Source: Lithodes maja (lineage: Eukaryota > Arthropoda > Malacostraca > Decapoda > Lithodidae). Taken from it: 64,000 bases of DNA. The position numbers and the translations under genes were made by a program. Shown in pieces: positions 61,882-64,000 of the stretch (position 1 is the stretch's first letter; each line of letters opens with the position of its first letter). The stretch is taken from positions 1 to 64,000 of the forward strand of contig JBAKBP010012327.1 in NCBI GenBank assembly GCA_037953745.1. The letters run 5' to 3'. The notes below the pieces were generated by a model. The model did not search any database, had not been told where the DNA came from, and saw only the letters and a list, made by a program, of their open reading frames with translations.

Positions 61882-64000
61882 TGGGAGGTACACGATAGGG
61901 CACTGATTTAAAAGGGGGGTGGTCTCCCACGTCTACATCGTGCACCGCATGAGTTGTGAGGCCTGTGTGCTTGGCAAAAACAGTGGGGTATAAACAGAAC
62001 AGGTGCTGGATCGCTGCACGCTGTTGCTCAGGCAGGTGCTCAAGCGCTTCCACAGCACCTGGTTTGTGTTCCTCGGCCACTGATCCGCCGAGACATGACA
62101 ATCCCAACTTTCCTCCACCTGGGCCTCACTGCCCCCGTCTCCTTCTCCACCTTGGCTGCTGCAGACCAACACAGGGGCAGTAAGCTGCTCAGGTGGGCGC
62201 CTCACGAACTCTTTTAACAGGTTCACATGACAGAGCTGATTTTTCTTTCGCCTATCCGGAGTAGCCACAAGGTAATCCAGGTCCGATAACTTCCCCATGA
62301 CCTTGTAAGGACCGACAAACTTGGCAGACAGGGGATGGCCAACTAAGGGCAATAAGACCAAAACCTCCTGTCCTACCACAAACTCCCGGAGCTTTGCCTT
62401 TTTGTCATACCGATCCTTCATCAAGGCCTTACTACCCACCAAATTTCTCCCTGCCAACTCCAGGCTTTTCAGCATCCTGTCCCTACTCTCGAGGACATAC
62501 TTAATTAGAAAACATGGCGGCACAGTCCCTTCCCAGATCTCTCTTACCATGCTCAAAGGACCTCTAACCTGATTCCCGAAAACTAACTCGTTGGAACTAA
62601 ACCCAAGGCTCTCCCCAGGTACCTCTCGTGCCGCAAACAAAACGTACGGTAGCCCCAGGTCCCAATCCTTGCCATTCTCCGTACAGTAGCACCGCAACAT
62701 GTTTTTCAAAGTAGAGTGCCATCTTTCCAACACCCCTTGACTCTCTGGGTGATAAGCTGAAGAGACAACCGTATTGATTCCATGCTGCTGCATGGTCTGT
62801 TTAAAGAGAGTGGACGTGAAATTTGACCCTTGGTAAGACTGAATTTCTTGCGGGTACCCGTATCTCGAGCGATACAACAGCAAGTTTCGCACAACAGTTT
62901 TAGACTTGCCATTTCTCATAGGGTATGCATCAGGATAGCGAGTGGAGACATCCATGAGGGTTAGCAAAAACCTGTTACCTGCACTAGTGGGAGGCAGAGG
63001 GCCTACCATGTCGATGATAATCTTGCTGAAGGGAGGACCAATAGCAGGCACTGGGTGCAACGGAGCCTTGGGTATGCTCTGGTTCGGCTTTCCTACCCTC
63101 TGGCAGGTACCACACATCGCCACCCAGGCCGAAACTTGGGCTTTAATACCTGGCCACCAGAACAACCTAGATAACGAGGCCAACGTTTTACTCACACCCA
63201 AGTGACCTGCCAACGGAACATCGTGCGCCAACCGCAACAGGCTATCACAACATTTCTCAGGGACCACCAACTGATCAACCACTCTTGCCCCACCATCCCA
63301 ACTACGTCTGGGATCCAAAAAACGGCGGTACAGGATTCCCCCAACATGAACAAAATCTCCCGGCTTTGCATCCCCGCCCTCGTCGAGTCCTATAGCCCCG
63401 TTCCCACAACTCTCAAGTCCAGGATCTTCTACTTGCAACCGACATATATCCGAGGGTGCCAACCTATCTAAATGCCCATGAAGCAACTTGTGGCCACCCA
63501 CGATACTAGGCTGCTCAAGCCTTGACTGCTTCGCCTGGGAACGTCTCTGTCGCGGAGTGCTCTCACGCCCTACCATGTCACTAGGGGGGACAGGTTCTGA
63601 GGCCACTCCGGACCTCATAATGGGTACAAGTTCCGAGTCACCATGGAGTGTCGCTGGATCCAAACTCTCAACCCGACTAGCCTTGACTTTCTCCTTCCGA
63701 CCCTTCCTCCGCTGGTCTAGAACTTGGGTATTAGGCTGTGACACCTGAGCGGACTGAGACCTGGTGACAGCACACGCCTTCTGCGTCACCTGGCACCTCT
63801 CGAGCCACTCTTGCCCCTCCCTATTCGTGTCGGCCGCCCTCTCGGCAACGACTAAGGGTGGAACCTCGGAAGTGAGTACCGCAAAGTCGTTACCGAGAAG
63901 GAGGTTGACCCCCTCAACTGTCAACTTCTCCACAACCCCCACATCCAACTCTTGTGTCACACCGTCCACCTCAAGCTCTACTCTGACCAGCGGGTAAGAC
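61882..64000 (-). pseudogene. Protease/integrase part of the second element
   Basis: Minus-strand ORF 61,933-63,969 (678 codons) is open. Protease end VNLLLGNDFAVLTSEVPP; integrase HHCC HDVPLAGHLGVSK to MCGTCQ (about 63,100); catalytic D in IIDMVGPLP (about 63,010). The second catalytic position reads EIQSYQGSNFTS, with Tyr where the intact element has Asp (about 62,832); E in VLERWHSTLKNML is kept. GPY module KFVGPYKV near 62,310. Frame change near 61,990 into 61,790-62,107 (FAKHTGLTTHAVHDVDVGD). Gag lies beyond the window. Confidence 0.9.

Larger units (their letters stand above)
54642..64000 (-). mobile_element. Second Gmr1-like LTR element, dead, continues beyond window
   Basis: 3' LTR at 54,642-56,436, then RNase H, RT, SINE S1, RT, a piggyBac-like element and protease/integrase in minus-strand order up to the window end. 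Same IN-before-RT order as the 37-46-kb element, about 60-70 percent similar by eye. Inactivated by an RT stop, an integrase active-site change and two insertions. Inserted in LINE-B at 54,642. Confidence 0.9.

Overview
This window looks like pure intergenic or repeat-cluster DNA from an animal genome, most likely an arthropod and probably a decapod crustacean. That placement is inference from long (CT)n/(GA)n runs, CR1-type LINEs, Penelope-like elements, TTAA transposons and large Gypsy-type elements; no species marker is present. I find no convincing host gene, rRNA, functional tRNA gene or CRISPR array. Nearly every recognisable protein belongs to a transposable element.

Layout. 1-12.9 kb: a diverged LTR-like stretch, a 1.6-kb minisatellite (20-bp unit), several short TTAA-flanked DNA transposons, degenerate LINE fragments, a 34-bp-arm perfect hairpin, a Harbinger-like MITE and an old 60-bp satellite. 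12.9-19 kb: a decayed CR1-type LINE (ORF1 esterase region, then endonuclease and reverse transcriptase) hit by at least six TTAA elements, one nested inside another. 19-29 kb: more CR1 copies, another LINE nested in one of them, two Penelope fragments in opposite orientation, a SINE fragment and microsatellites. 29.85-36.8 kb: a Penelope copy split by a tRNA-derived SINE, itself split by a LINE (LINE-C), itself split by an intact 3.57-kb piggyBac transposon with an 895-residue transposase. 36.8-64 kb: one LINE (LINE-B, minus strand) carries a set of nested insertions: (a) a CR1 3' end containing a complete, very young 9.3-kb LTR retrotransposon, (b) a SINE, (c) a 5.3-kb TTA-flanked Harbinger-like element containing another CR1, a fold-back MITE and a 195-bp higher-order minisatellite, (d) a second, dead LTR element with its own SINE and piggyBac-like insertions, running off the window end.

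Two points stand out. First, the intact LTR element (ORF 39512-44656) encodes gag-protease-integrase-RT-RNase H in that order: a Gypsy-type polymerase with the domain order of Copia, as in the Gmr1 group. Its two 1.83-kb LTRs differ by about three substitutions and one 1-bp indel. Second, at least nine TTAA-type element families share one architecture: near one end they carry two copies of a family-specific, often palindromic motif spaced about 44 bp apart (or about 34 bp, one helical turn less). This suggests modular, co-evolving transposase binding sites.

Several nests are confirmed internally: removing the inserted element with one copy of its target duplication restores the reading frame of the interrupted LINE (piggyBac in LINE-C; MITE A2 and element F3 in CR1 copies; the Harbinger-like element in LINE-B).
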